DNA from: Hymenobacter tibetensis
GTDB taxonomy: Bacteria > Bacteroidota > Bacteroidia > Cytophagales > Hymenobacteraceae
DNA length: 64,000 nt
Direction: 5' to 3'
Assembly: GCF_022827545.1 (NCBI RefSeq)
Contig: NZ_CP094669.1
Coordinates: forward strand, 2,756,001-2,820,000
Position numbers and translations under genes: made by a program
Shown here: positions 51,614 to 60,579 of the stretch, piece by piece
How the letters are laid out: each line of letters begins with the position of its first letter
How positions within the stretch are numbered: the stretch's first letter is position 1
Notes under the pieces: generated by a model
The model's database searches: none
Seen by the model: only the letters and a program-made list of their open reading frames with translations
Told to the model about the DNA's origin: nothing

Positions 51614-52912
51614 CTATACTAACTTGATTAGAAAGTAATTCTTCCTGCCTTTTTGCGCTACAAAGTATTTATCCAGCAAGAGAGGAATGTCAAGGGCCAT
51701 TTGGTCGCCGGTTACTTTAATACGGTTCAGGCTCACACCACCGCCCTTAATCATGTTCTTGGCCTCGCCTTTCGAAGAAAAGATAACGGCATTAGTAGAG
51801 TCGCTGAGCAATGTCACCACATTCACCTCGGAAAGCGAAGCGTGTGGTACTTCCACGTGCGGTACGCCGGCAAATACATCCAGCAGCGTACCCTCATCTA
51901 AACTGCTCAACTCACCACCTCCGAACAATACTTGCGAGGCCGCCAGCGCCGCTTCGTAGGCCGCTTCAGAGTGTACCCGAATGGTCACGTCCTTGGCCAA
52001 GGCCTTCTGCAACACGCGTAGGTGCGGGGCCTGGGCATGTTCAGCTTCTAGGGCTTCAATTTCAGGCTGGGGTAGCAGGGTGAACACACGGATAAGGCGT
52101 GGTACGTCGGCGTCGGCAGCGTTAAGGAAGAACTGGTAGAACTGGTACGGCGAGGTCATGGTCGGATCCAGCCACACAGTGCCGGTTTCGCTCTTGCCGT
52201 ACTTGGTGCCGTCAGCTTTCGTGATAAGCTGGCCGGTAAGCGCGTACGCTTTGCCCTCGCCGCCGCTCATGCGCCGGATCAACTCCGTGCCGGTAGTGAT
52301 GTTGCCCCATTGGTCGCTGGCGCCCATTTGCAGGGTGGTGCCCAACTCCTTATAAAGGTGGAAGAAGTCGTAGCCCTGGAGCAGCTGATAGCTGAATTCA
52401 GTGTAGCTCAGGCCTTCAGCACCTGACTCTTCGTTGCCACTGATGCGGCGTTTCACCGAATCTTTGGCCATCATATAGTTCACGGTAAGGTGCTTGCCTA
52501 CTTCACGCAGGAATTGCAGGAAGCCAAACTCCTTGAACCAATCATAATTGTTGACTACCCGAGCGCCGGTTGGACTGTCGTTGAAGTCAAGAAACTTCTC
52601 TAGTTGAGTTTGAATACCGGCTTGGTTGCGCCGTAGGGCCTCCTCATCCAGCAGATTGCGCTCCGCCGACTTTCCCGACGGGTCACCAATCATGCCGGTG
52701 GCACCACCTACCAGCGCCAGCGGGCGGTGCCCAGCCCGTTGCAGATGCACCAGCAGCATGATGGTGGCCAGGTTGCCGATGTGCAGCGAAGAAGCCGTGG
52801 GGTCGAAGCCAATGTATCCGGTGATGGGTGCGTTCTGACGCAGATGCTCGTCGGTGCCAGGCATCATGTCGTGAAACATCCCACGCCAGCGCAGTTCTTC
52901 AATTAAATCCAT
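51614..52912 (-). CDS. tyrS: tyrosyl-tRNA synthetase
   Basis: A class I aminoacyl-tRNA synthetase of 432 residues charging tRNA-Tyr. The first signature is [17 protein letters not shown] (HIGH-type), followed by [17 protein letters not shown] and the tyrosine-pocket [11 protein letters not shown]. The second signature is KYGKSE (KMSKS-type). A C-terminal S4-like RNA-binding domain ([18 protein letters not shown]) is present. Length is normal. Its promoter region is divergent from holA. Confidence 0.97.
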   Translation of the reverse strand: MDLIEELRWRGMFHDMMPGTDEHLRQNAPITGYIGFDPTASSLHIGNLATIMLLVHLQRAGHRPLALVGGATGMIGDPSGKSAERNLLDEEALRRNQAGIQTQLEKFLDFNDSPTGARVVNNYDWFKEFGFLQFLREVGKHLTVNYMMAKDSVKRRISGNEESGAEGLSYTEFSYQLLQGYDFFHLYKELGTTLQMGASDQWGNITTGTELIRRMSGGEGKAYALTGQLITKADGTKYGKSETGTVWLDPTMTSPYQFYQFFLNAADADVPRLIRVFTLLPQPEIEALEAEHAQAPHLRVLQKALAKDVTIRVHSEAAYEAALAASQVLFGGGELSSLDEGTLLDVFAGVPHVEVPHASLSEVNVVTLLSDSTNAVIFSSKGEAKNMIKGGGVSLNRIKVTGDQMALDIPLLLDKYFVAQKGRKNYFLIKLV

Positions 52913-52991
52913 CTAGTAGTTGTTGGTTAGTAAGTGTCAGGTGGTGGGTCCAGCGAGTTGCAGAACTGCAGGAAAACCGGGTAAGAGGCCG

Positions 52992-52999
52992 CAAAGGTA
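52992..52999 (-). promoter_or_regulatory. -7 element (TACCTTTG) for tyrS
   Basis: Minus-strand TACCTTTG, about 80 nt before the tyrS ATG. It is the mirror of the plus-strand element at 53012-53019, so the two form an inverted pair in the divergent region. Confidence 0.55.
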
Positions 53000-53011
53000 A
53001 CGTGCCTGCGG

Positions 53012-53019
53012 TACCTTTG
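53012..53019 (+). promoter_or_regulatory. -7 element (TACCTTTG) for holA
   Basis: Plus-strand TACCTTTG about 74 nt before the holA ATG at 53093. Paired with the divergent tyrS element 12 nt away. Confidence 0.55.
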
Positions 53020-53092
53020 CCATGCACTTTCCACCTGTTACGCTACTTGCCGCCTAAACTCCGCAATTGGCTGCTTCCAACTGATCTTCCCC

Positions 53093-54172
53093 ATGCCTGT
53101 TCTCTCCGCCGACGAACTACTCAAGCAACTCCAGCAGCGGCAGTATCAACCTGTTTATTTTCTGCAGGGTGAGGAACCGTACTATATCGACCACATAGCC
53201 GATATTCTAGAGAAAAACGTGCTGCAAGAGCATGAGAAGGGGTTCAACCAAGTGGTGCTCTACGGCAAGGATGCCGACGTAGCAACCATTCTCGGGCAAG
53301 CCAAGCGCTTCCCAATGATGGCGGAACGTTCGGTGGTAATTGTGAAGGAAGCACAAACTATTGCTGACTTGGAAGCCGAGAAGTCATGGCCCTTTCTGGA
53401 AGCCTACTTGAAGAACCCGTTGCAAAGCACCGTACTGGTTTTTTGCTACAAACACAAAACTCTAGATGCACGTAAGAAGCTAGGCAAGCTACTGACCGGC
53501 GACAAAAAGGAGCCTAGCCCGCCGGGTACCGTGCTTATGACCAGCAAAAAGCTCTATGACAACCAAGTGGCTGCTTGGCTGACGGGCTACGTGCGCAGCA
53601 AGCAACGCAACATCACGCCCCAAGCCACTGCCATGCTCTCCGAGTACATTGGGGCGGAGCTAGGACGCCTCACCAACGAGGTAGACAAAATGCTTCTCAA
53701 CCTGGCACCTAGCCAGCCTATTGACGAGGATTTGGTGCAGCGGATGGTGGGCATCAGCAAAGAGTACAACATTTTCGAGTTGCAGAGCGCCCTGATTCGG
53801 CGCGACGTGCTGAAGGCCAACCGCATTCTGCTGTATTTCGAGGCCAACCCGAAAGCCAACCCGCTCATTCCAAACTTAACGCTGCTGTTCAACTACTTCT
53901 CCCGGCTGCTAGCGTTGCACCAGTTGCCCAACCCAACCGAGGCCGATTGGAACCGGCTTAATCTGCGGAGTACTTTCGCCCGCAAAGACTACCAAACCGG
54001 TTTAAAGGTGTTTCCTTTCGAGCGTACTCGCAGTATTGTGCACCTAATTAGGCGCGCCGATGCACAGAGCAAAGGCATAGAAAGTGGCTCGATGACGGAT
54101 GGCGAGATACTGCGGGAGCTGGTATGGCTGGTGCTACATCCGGTGCCTTTACACGCCGTAACAGGGGGATAG
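53093..54172 (+). CDS. holA: DNA polymerase III subunit delta
   Basis: The 359-residue clamp-loader delta subunit, which opens the beta sliding clamp. The N-terminal region is typical: ADELLKQLQQRQYQPVYFLQGEEPYYIDHIADILEKNVL, followed by ATILGQAKRFPMMAERSVVIVKEAQ. The middle has EYIGAELGRLTNEVDKMLLNL, and a C-terminal collar-domain helix set ends the protein. It lacks Walker motifs, as expected for delta. Length and order fit the family. Confidence 0.93.
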   Translation: MPVLSADELLKQLQQRQYQPVYFLQGEEPYYIDHIADILEKNVLQEHEKGFNQVVLYGKDADVATILGQAKRFPMMAERSVVIVKEAQTIADLEAEKSWPFLEAYLKNPLQSTVLVFCYKHKTLDARKKLGKLLTGDKKEPSPPGTVLMTSKKLYDNQVAAWLTGYVRSKQRNITPQATAMLSEYIGAELGRLTNEVDKMLLNLAPSQPIDEDLVQRMVGISKEYNIFELQSALIRRDVLKANRILLYFEANPKANPLIPNLTLLFNYFSRLLALHQLPNPTEADWNRLNLRSTFARKDYQTGLKVFPFERTRSIVHLIRRADAQSKGIESGSMTDGEILRELVWLVLHPVPLHAVTGG

Positions 54173-54702
54173 AAGTCTTGGTAAAGACGAAAATACATAC
54201 TATTCAAAATACGCAAGTATTAGATGCAAAGGCATTAAGGCTCTAGGTGGCTTGAAACAGGCAAGATAAGCTCTACCTGATAGCCTAAAAATTATGTGAA
54301 TTGTACTAGTCACTGAGCCGTTGAACTTTTCCTTTTTCACGGAGGAGGTACGTGGTAGTTTTGTATCCACCTAGGATATTATTATGCTACCGATCCAACG
54401 CCTCGTACCTGCCGCAGTAGCCGCACCCCAGCCGGTATCATTGCCTCTCGTAGCCTTTGCTTTTTTAATCACTCAAGTCGGCGTTCCTTCCATTGTATCG
54501 TCGCCGCTACCGGAGTTGAGTGTTGCAGCCTAAGCGAAGTTGGCTGTAGAATAGCCTCTTACCTTAACAATTCGTTCTGGCAATACCAGGGCACGGAAGT
54601 GTAATTTGATGAAGTTGCACTATAAAAGGTAAATAGGGGAAAAGGGTGTTATTATTTGGCGGTTGGTATGTTTATTGCAAAAGTCATGGAAAAACACCTG
54701 CC
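54173..54702. other. long spacer after holA with one possible small ORF
   Basis: About 530 nt. Apart from the 49-codon frame at 54384-54533 and a TAGTTTTG element at 54356-54363, nothing recognisable was seen. No clear terminator after holA was found. Confidence 0.4.
54384..54533 (+). CDS. possible small hydrophobic peptide, 49 aa
   Basis: An ATG-started frame of 49 codons with a hydrophobic centre (SLPLVAFAFLITQVGVPSIV) that could span a membrane once. A TAnnTTTG-type element (TAGTTTTG) lies 20 nt upstream of the ATG, but no -33 element is at the right distance. No homology is recognised. It may be a chance frame. Confidence 0.3.
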   Translation: MLPIQRLVPAAVAAPQPVSLPLVAFAFLITQVGVPSIVSSPLPELSVAA

Positions 54703-54939
54703 ATGACTGAGACAGAAGTTGCTTTCCGAGCTGCATTGCACGACGAGAATTTCAGTACCGCTGCCGTTCTGCTATCTCAGGTAGTGGAAGCGCGCAACGA
54801 GCCTATCCGCCACATTACCCCGGTGCAGTTGCTGCGCTTGCAAATTGGGTGTCAGCAGTTGTTGGTGCAGCGCCCCGATATCGGCGCCGCCGCCTTAATT
54901 CAGGCGGCTAATAGCTACTTGCCCTATAGCCAGTCGTAA
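54703..54939 (+). CDS. small hypothetical protein, 78 aa
   Basis: Started at the ATG at 54703 (reading MTETEVAFRAALHDENFSTA) rather than at the upstream frame, which encodes a dissimilar leader. The protein is all-helical, with two or three helices in the manner of a short TPR-like hairpin (AALHDENFSTAAVLLSQVVEA; LLRLQIGCQQLLVQRPD). No function can be assigned. It is convergent with the next minus-strand gene and only 30 nt from it. Confidence 0.55.
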   Translation: MTETEVAFRAALHDENFSTAAVLLSQVVEARNEPIRHITPVQLLRLQIGCQQLLVQRPDIGAAALIQAANSYLPYSQS

Positions 54940-54969
54940 CGGGCTAGGAGTGTGGCGTAGCGTCAGAAG

Positions 54970-55434
54970 CTACTCTTTAGGCTCTGCTTTCGTAGAAAAG
55001 TGTCTTTTGCGCTTGGGCAACGGGTTGGTTTTTTCAGCATCAAGCAACCACGCAATGGCATCAGCCTCTTGCTCGAAGTATTGATACACTGGTAGTGGAC
55101 TTCGCTTGCTGTAGTCGTTGCCGGCGGCTGTCGTATCCAGGCGGGTAACCATGTTGCGGGAAAGTACGAAGGCCCCATAGAGGTAACCCGCTCGGACCGC
55201 CCGCGGCAACCAATCCAGGGCAACCCACGCAGATACCGGAATGCTGAGCGTCCCACGATTGTGTTGGTGAAATAGAACCTTATGCCACTGCTCTTGCTGT
55301 AGCTTTAAAAGAACTTGTTCTAGCAACTCGTAAATACTGTCGTCGGGTAGTTGATTGTTCGACCAATCCACGTGCAGATAAAAGCTGGCCGCGTTCACGC
55401 GTATACGACCGGCTGCGTTTTCATAGAAAGTCAT
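54970..55434 (-). CDS. hypothetical protein, STAS-like fold suspected
   Basis: A 154-residue protein from the ATG at 55434 (MTFYENAAGRIRVNAASFYLHVDW). Alternating strands and helices (DDSIYELLEQVLLKLQQEQWHKVLFHQHNRGTLS; GYLYGAFVLSRNM) and a C-terminal acidic/basic tail recall SpoIIAA-like proteins that are numerous and uncharacterised in Hymenobacter. No catalytic residues stand out. It is divergent from the BLUF photoreceptor gene. Functional connection with light signalling is possible but unsupported. Confidence 0.65.
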   Translation of the reverse strand: MTFYENAAGRIRVNAASFYLHVDWSNNQLPDDSIYELLEQVLLKLQQEQWHKVLFHQHNRGTLSIPVSAWVALDWLPRAVRAGYLYGAFVLSRNMVTRLDTTAAGNDYSKRSPLPVYQYFEQEADAIAWLLDAEKTNPLPKRKRHFSTKAEPKE

Positions 55435-55644
55435 TAAGTAAGAATAAGCTTGGTGCTGGTCCCAACAACAAGCGTTTTCTCGCATGGTTGGTAGGGCTTG
55501 GCAAAAAGTTGAAATTTTGTTCTCCTCTCGAGGGGCTTAATCGTATCAGAAAGAATGTTATTCGTTGTCTTGCCAGCTTAGTTACCGTTGTGCGCTGTGA
55601 GCACAGGTCAACTACTGACAGCAACTGTCTGTCTTCTCCGATTT

Positions 55645-56064
55645 ATGCACCTTCTTATTTACAGCAGCTCAGCCACGCATCCTTTCTCCGATGACGAGCT
55701 ACAAGAGTTGCTCACCAAAGCGCGGCTGCGCAACGCAAGAGAAAATGTCACAGGCTTATTGCTATATCACGATGGGCAGTTTATGCAGCTGTTGGAAGGA
55801 GATGCCGATGTTGTACACCGCCTTTACAGCTACATCGAGCAGGACCCCCGTCATACCAGTGTTCTTAAGCTAGCCGACAAGCACGTGGAGGCCCGGAGCT
55901 TTCCTGATTGGGCCATGGCATTTCGTCCTGTGCAAGCTGCGGATTTCGAGCGGCTCGAGGGGTTTCGCTCTCCTAGTAGCCTCGACCCGGCTTTTGAAGG
56001 CTTGAGTGGTGCCGACTCACTGCTGCTGAACTTGCTGCGCCAGTACATGCTAGTTGGGGAATAG
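55645..56064 (+). CDS. BLUF-domain blue-light sensor
   Basis: A 139-residue FAD-binding photoreceptor of the short, single-domain BLUF type. I start it at the ATG at 55645, directly before the first strand (HLLIYSSSA). The residues that create the light-sensitive hydrogen-bond network are present: Tyr6, Asn30 (LLTKARLRNA), Gln48 (HDGQFMQLLEG), and the Trp89/Met91 pair in SFPDWAMAF. About 40 residues of C-terminal helices follow, with no output domain, so it must signal through a partner. No obvious EAL/GGDEF or regulator partner lies adjacent. Confidence 0.9.
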   Translation: MHLLIYSSSATHPFSDDELQELLTKARLRNARENVTGLLLYHDGQFMQLLEGDADVVHRLYSYIEQDPRHTSVLKLADKHVEARSFPDWAMAFRPVQAADFERLEGFRSPSSLDPAFEGLSGADSLLLNLLRQYMLVGE

Positions 56065-56092
56065 CCTTCTGGTCTGTACTTGCGGGTACGCG

Positions 56093-56734
56093 CTAATCAC
56101 ACAGGGTGGGTATTTGCGGCTGACGTGCAAACGCAAACAGTGTGGTGAGCTGCGAGGCTGTAACCCGGTCCGTAGACAACGACAAGGCGCTGATTTCTTC
56201 TTCTCGAAACCAGCGCGCCCCAGTGGTTTCGGGAGTATCGGAAAGCAACATACCGCCGGTGATTTCGCAGAGCACAAACGCCTTGTACACGTACCACGGC
56301 TGGGGTGGGTGGGGGTGGTTTTTCTTATCGAAGAGGGCAAGCAAACGGCGGGCTTCTACGTGGTAACCGGTTTCTTCATGAGCTTCTTTCACGGCTACTT
56401 CGAAGGGGGTATAGCCGACATCGGCCCAGCCACCGGGTAGCGTCCAGTTGTTGGCATCCATCTTTTCCTGCACCAGCAAGAGTTCCTCGGAGCCTCGAAA
56501 TATAACGGCCCGTACATCTACCTTGGGGGTTTGGTAGCCGGTTTCAGAAGCAAATAGCCTAGTTATTTTGTCTAATGGCTCGTTGTTGGCACTCAATTCC
56601 TGTAGCAGCTGCACACTAATGGCACGAATTTCCTCGTAGCGTTCTACATCATAGTTGTTTTGCGTATAGGCCAAGCCAGCTTGTGCTAAGGCTTGTAGGC
56701 GCTGGGCATGATAAAGCAACGAGGCAGCAGTCAT
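56093..56734 (-). CDS. Nudix hydrolase with N-terminal helical domain
   Basis: A 213-residue predicted nucleoside-diphosphate-X hydrolase. The first 65 residues are helical, as in the NUDIX_N_2 type found in ADP-ribose pyrophosphatase-like proteins. The Nudix box runs GGWADVGYTPFEVAVKEAHEETGY, with Lys in place of the usual Arg of REXXEE. All acidic metal ligands are kept. The likely substrate is an ADP-sugar or similar, which the sequence does not settle. It is convergent with the BLUF gene. Confidence 0.87.
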   Translation of the reverse strand: MTAASLLYHAQRLQALAQAGLAYTQNNYDVERYEEIRAISVQLLQELSANNEPLDKITRLFASETGYQTPKVDVRAVIFRGSEELLLVQEKMDANNWTLPGGWADVGYTPFEVAVKEAHEETGYHVEARRLLALFDKKNHPHPPQPWYVYKAFVLCEITGGMLLSDTPETTGARWFREEEISALSLSTDRVTASQLTTLFAFARQPQIPTLCD

Positions 56735-56842
56735 TGGAAAGCGGGTAATGATGAGGAGGCAAGTTAGATTCTATCTTGTAGCCTTGAAAAATTGAGCGTT
56801 ACTGTAACGACCTTCGGCACGTATTTTTTGGCACTCTATCCC

Positions 56843-57106
56843 ATGCAGATCTTAGATATCATCTCCATCTCACTCACGGAAACCTTCTTGGTAGGGCATC
56901 TGGAAGGCGTTGTGAAACCAGGGGCGTGGGAGCTGCGGCAAAACGGACAGGTAATAGCAACGCTAGACGTAACCGGAGAAGCCCAGATTGAAGCAGGCCG
57001 CAAGGGGAAGCTGGCGCCTCCGCGTGTGGTAGTTTGCCGCGGTCCGGTTGATAAAAGCGCCATTGATTTCACCCGCGACGAGGTGACGCTGGAGCGGCAG
57101 GCATGA
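56843..57106 (+). CDS. small hypothetical protein, 87 aa, beta-rich
   Basis: Started at the ATG at 56843 (MQILDIISISLTETFLVGHL). The upstream frame from 56792 begins with TTG and is weaker. The protein is a run of short beta strands (VGHLEGVVKPGAWELRQNGQVIATLDVTGEAQIEAG) that resembles a small beta-barrel like translation-factor domain 2, but this is only a visual impression. Ends in a charged stretch. No function is known. Confidence 0.6.
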   Translation: MQILDIISISLTETFLVGHLEGVVKPGAWELRQNGQVIATLDVTGEAQIEAGRKGKLAPPRVVVCRGPVDKSAIDFTRDEVTLERQA

Positions 57107-57215
57107 GCGCTGCAAATGGCTAGGCCGTCTAGCTGAACAGCACACCAAACGGGCGTGGTATGGCGTTACGATAGTGGAAAAGTCGTTTTGGGGGCAACCC
57201 GCGCGAACTTTTCGC

Positions 57216-57223
57216 TACTTTTG
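57216..57223 (+). promoter_or_regulatory. -7 element (TACTTTTG) upstream of the TPR gene
   Basis: TACTTTTG fits TAnnTTTG and lies 43 nt before the ATG at 57266. A TTTTG about 25 nt upstream is slightly too far for the usual spacing. Confidence 0.4.
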
Positions 57224-57265
57224 GCTATCCCGGTCCTTTAGGGCCGCTTCCCGTAACGCCGAGCA

Positions 57266-60200
57266 ATGAAGTTTATACCCCGGATTGCGCTGGCCGCCTC
57301 TCTCAGCGCTGCTTCCCCGCTAGTCGCCCAGGCACAGCAAACACAGGTGTTCGCCAACGACGAGCGCCACTTTCAAGAAGGCCTCGAACTCTTTGATCGG
57401 GGTAAATACGGTGCCGCTCAGCAAGCTTTCCAACGCTACCTGGAGCTAACTCAACGCCGAGCGGGCGAGCTGGCCGCCAACCGCATTATTGATGCTGACT
57501 ACTACTACGCCGTGTCGGGGCTGTATCTGCAGCACCCCGACGCCGAGAACCGGATTTTAGCGTTTGCAACTCAAAACCCCGCTCATCCGAAAGCTGCGGT
57601 TGCCTTTTTCGAGCTAGGGAAGTTTTATTTCGACAAGAAAGACTACGCCAAAGCCACCGACTATCTGCAACGGGTTGGGGCCGACAACCTCTCGGGCGAG
57701 CAACGGGCGGAAGCCGAGTTCAAGCTAGGGTATAGCTATTTTGCCCAGAAAGACTTCGATAAGGCCAAGCTGCAATTTGACCGCAACAAGCAGGGACAGC
57801 ACGAGTACCGGTATGCTAGTTCGTATTACGCGGGCTACCTAGCGTACCGCGCCGGCGATTTTGCAGGGGCTCGAAAAGACTTGGCCGTGGCCGAGCAGAA
57901 CGATGCGTACCGCCCGGTGGTGCCGGCCGTGATGAGCCAGATATACTATAAGGAAGGAGACTTCGACGGCTTAATCGATTACGGTAGCAAAGCCCTAGCC
58001 CAGACGCCCCCGCCCCAAGGAGCCGATGAAATTCAACTCTTAGTGGGCGATGCATATTATCAAAAGAGTGATTTCAAGACGGCAGCCACGTATTTCAACA
58101 AGTATGCCGCGGGCCGTAAGAAGATAGAGCCAGCCGTACAGTACAAGATTGGCTACGCCAATTTCAAGCAAGGCGACTTCAAAGGGGCCATTGGGAGTTT
58201 GAAAAACGTAGCTGCGCGCCGCGATTCGCTGGGACAGAACGCCGCCTACCATCTGGGACTGAGCTACCTGCAAACCAACCAAAAACAACTTGCCCTCAAT
58301 TCTTTCGACGCCGCCCGCAAACTCGGCTTCGACAAGAACATCAGTGAGAATGCGGCGCTTAAGTACGCGCAGATAAACTATGAGCTAGGAAACACCCCAG
58401 AGGCAATTGCGGCGCTGAAAGATTTCAACAAGCGCTTTCCCCGCTCGAAAAACCGCGCTGTTGCCGACGATTTGCTGAGTGAGGGTTTCCTAAACTCATC
58501 AGACTACGCGCAGGCTCTCAACTACCTCGACAACCTCGATGACCGGAGTACTAAGCTGAACGCCACCTACCAGCGCGTGGCGTACTTGCAAGCGGCTACG
58601 CTCTACAACAACGCCCGCTACTCTGATGCGCTGCCACTGCTGGATAAAAGCCTGAAGTACCCGCAGGATGATGCGTTGCGAGCGGCGGCACAGGTGCTTA
58701 AAGGTGAAATCTACAGCGTGGGGCAGCAATACCAGCCCGCCATCACGGCGTACACGGCGGCGGCTCGTACGGCCCGGCAAGGTGGCGTGGATGCCGATGA
58801 GAAAGACTTCGAACAAAAAGCCCGCTACGGGTTGGGCTATGCCTACTACAATACGCAGCAGTACGACCGGGCCAGGCCCCAGTTTCAGGCTTGGCTGCAA
58901 GATCCGGTAGCTAAGCCCGCCGACCCGAACTACTACGATGTAACGCTGCGCCTTGCCGATACCTACTACGTAGCCAAAAACTACCAACAGGCTCTGGACC
59001 TGTACAACAAGGTAATTACGGCCAACGCGACCGATAAGGATTACGCCTACTATCAAAAAAGCATAGTGCTGGGGTTGATGGGCCGCCGCGACGAAGCGGC
59101 CAGTACCTTGAGCACCTTGCTGCGTACCACACCCAACTCGCGCTACGCCGCCGACGCAGTATATCAGCAAGCCCAACTCGACTACGAGGCCGGTAGCTAC
59201 CAGCAGGCTGTTGATGGCTTCACCAAGCTGATCAACAATCGTCCGAATTCCACTCTGATTCCGCAGGCACTACAAAAGCGGGGCGTAGCCTACGCCAACC
59301 TGCAGCAGCATGAGAAAGCAGTGGCCGACTTCAAGCAAGTGCTCACCGCTTATCCTCGTACCAAGTCAGCTAGCAGCGCCATCTATAGCCTGCAGGAAAG
59401 CTTGTCGGCACTAGGCCGTACCGAGGAATTCGATCAGTATCTGGCGCAGTTCAAGCAGCAAAACCCGGATAGTAAAGCATCCGAAAGCGTGGAATTTGAA
59501 GCTGCGAAAGCGCTGTATCTCGCTGAGAAATACGCGCAAGCTATTCCTCGCTTGGAGTCCTACTTGAAGCAGTACCCCGGCACAACGCTGGCAGCTGACG
59601 GCCGTTATTTTCTGGCGGACGCCCAGCTGAGAACCGACAAAAAAGTTGAGGCGTTAGCTGGTCTGAAAGCCGTGGTGGAGGAAGGGAAATCGGAGTACCT
59701 GAACCGGGCGGTAGGCCGGGTAGCAGAGCTGGAGTTTGAAAACAAGAACTACCCCGAGGCCATCAAATACTACACGCGGTTGCGTGAGGTTGCCCAAAAC
59801 AAGCGCGAAGCCGCCAACGCTGGACTTGGGCTGATGAAAAGCTACTATGAAAGTGCCGATTACGAAGGCACCCGCCGGGTAGCTACCGAGCTAGGTACCC
59901 AAGCCGCCTCGCCAGCCGCTACCAATGCGGCCTTGCTCTACCTGGGCAAAGCCAGCATGAAGGCCGGCAACCTCGACCAAGCCCTACCCGAGTTGAATAC
60001 GGCCGCCACCACGGCCGCGGCCGATGAGAACGGGGCCGAAGCGTCGTACTTGGTGGCTGACATTCTGTTTCAGCAGAAGAAGTACCCCGAAGCCTTGGAT
60101 GCCGCCTACAAGACCAACTCCTCCAATTATGAGTTGTGGCAGGGCCGAGGCTTCTTACTGATTGCCGACATCTACGCTGCCCAGGGGGAAACGTTCCAGG

Positions 60201-60478
60201 CGCGCGCCACGCTCAACTCCATCATCGACAACAAATTTCCGGTGGCCGAAATCATCACCGGAGCCAAGCAACGCCTAGCCGCGTTGCCCGCCGATGCGCC
60301 GGCTGGTGGTGCTACCACCACACCACCCAAGCCCACGACCACCAAGCCGGGAACCACCAAAACCACTCCGGCGCCGAAAGGCAAAACCGCTGGGCGCAGT
60401 TCCTTGCTGCCCTCAACGGCACAGCCTACGGACACTACCACCAACCGGACCGATGGACCGATTGGGCAGGAGGAATAG
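57266..60478 (+). CDS. large periplasmic TPR-repeat protein
   Basis: A 1070-residue exported scaffold. A signal peptide ends near SPLVAQAQ. From about residue 35 to 990 it is almost entirely tetratricopeptide repeats, with hallmark pieces such as AEFKLGYSYFAQKDFDKAKLQF, KIGYANFKQGDFKGAIGSL and RYGLGYAYYNTQQYDRARPQF. The tail (about 1010-1070) is a Pro/Thr/Lys-rich linker without structure. TPR arrays mediate protein contacts, so it probably organises an envelope complex. It is followed at 101 nt by an outer-membrane barrel gene, and the two probably work together. Confidence 0.85.
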   Translation: MKFIPRIALAASLSAASPLVAQAQQTQVFANDERHFQEGLELFDRGKYGAAQQAFQRYLELTQRRAGELAANRIIDADYYYAVSGLYLQHPDAENRILAFATQNPAHPKAAVAFFELGKFYFDKKDYAKATDYLQRVGADNLSGEQRAEAEFKLGYSYFAQKDFDKAKLQFDRNKQGQHEYRYASSYYAGYLAYRAGDFAGARKDLAVAEQNDAYRPVVPAVMSQIYYKEGDFDGLIDYGSKALAQTPPPQGADEIQLLVGDAYYQKSDFKTAATYFNKYAAGRKKIEPAVQYKIGYANFKQGDFKGAIGSLKNVAARRDSLGQNAAYHLGLSYLQTNQKQLALNSFDAARKLGFDKNISENAALKYAQINYELGNTPEAIAALKDFNKRFPRSKNRAVADDLLSEGFLNSSDYAQALNYLDNLDDRSTKLNATYQRVAYLQAATLYNNARYSDALPLLDKSLKYPQDDALRAAAQVLKGEIYSVGQQYQPAITAYTAAARTARQGGVDADEKDFEQKARYGLGYAYYNTQQYDRARPQFQAWLQDPVAKPADPNYYDVTLRLADTYYVAKNYQQALDLYNKVITANATDKDYAYYQKSIVLGLMGRRDEAASTLSTLLRTTPNSRYAADAVYQQAQLDYEAGSYQQAVDGFTKLINNRPNSTLIPQALQKRGVAYANLQQHEKAVADFKQVLTAYPRTKSASSAIYSLQESLSALGRTEEFDQYLAQFKQQNPDSKASESVEFEAAKALYLAEKYAQAIPRLESYLKQYPGTTLAADGRYFLADAQLRTDKKVEALAGLKAVVEEGKSEYLNRAVGRVAELEFENKNYPEAIKYYTRLREVAQNKREAANAGLGLMKSYYESADYEGTRRVATELGTQAASPAATNAALLYLGKASMKAGNLDQALPELNTAATTAAADENGAEASYLVADILFQQKKYPEALDAAYKTNSSNYELWQGRGFLLIADIYAAQGETFQARATLNSIIDNKFPVAEIITGAKQRLAALPADAPAGGATTTPPKPTTTKPGTTKTTPAPKGKTAGRSSLLPSTAQPTDTTTNRTDGPIGQEE

Positions 60479-60579
60479 ATGGAGTGCTGTTAGCTGTTGC
60501 CGAAAATAAAAATCTGAATTCTAGTTACTTGCTGCAGACTATTTAAACCATAGCCTGCAAAGAATCTAACCCTCGAACT

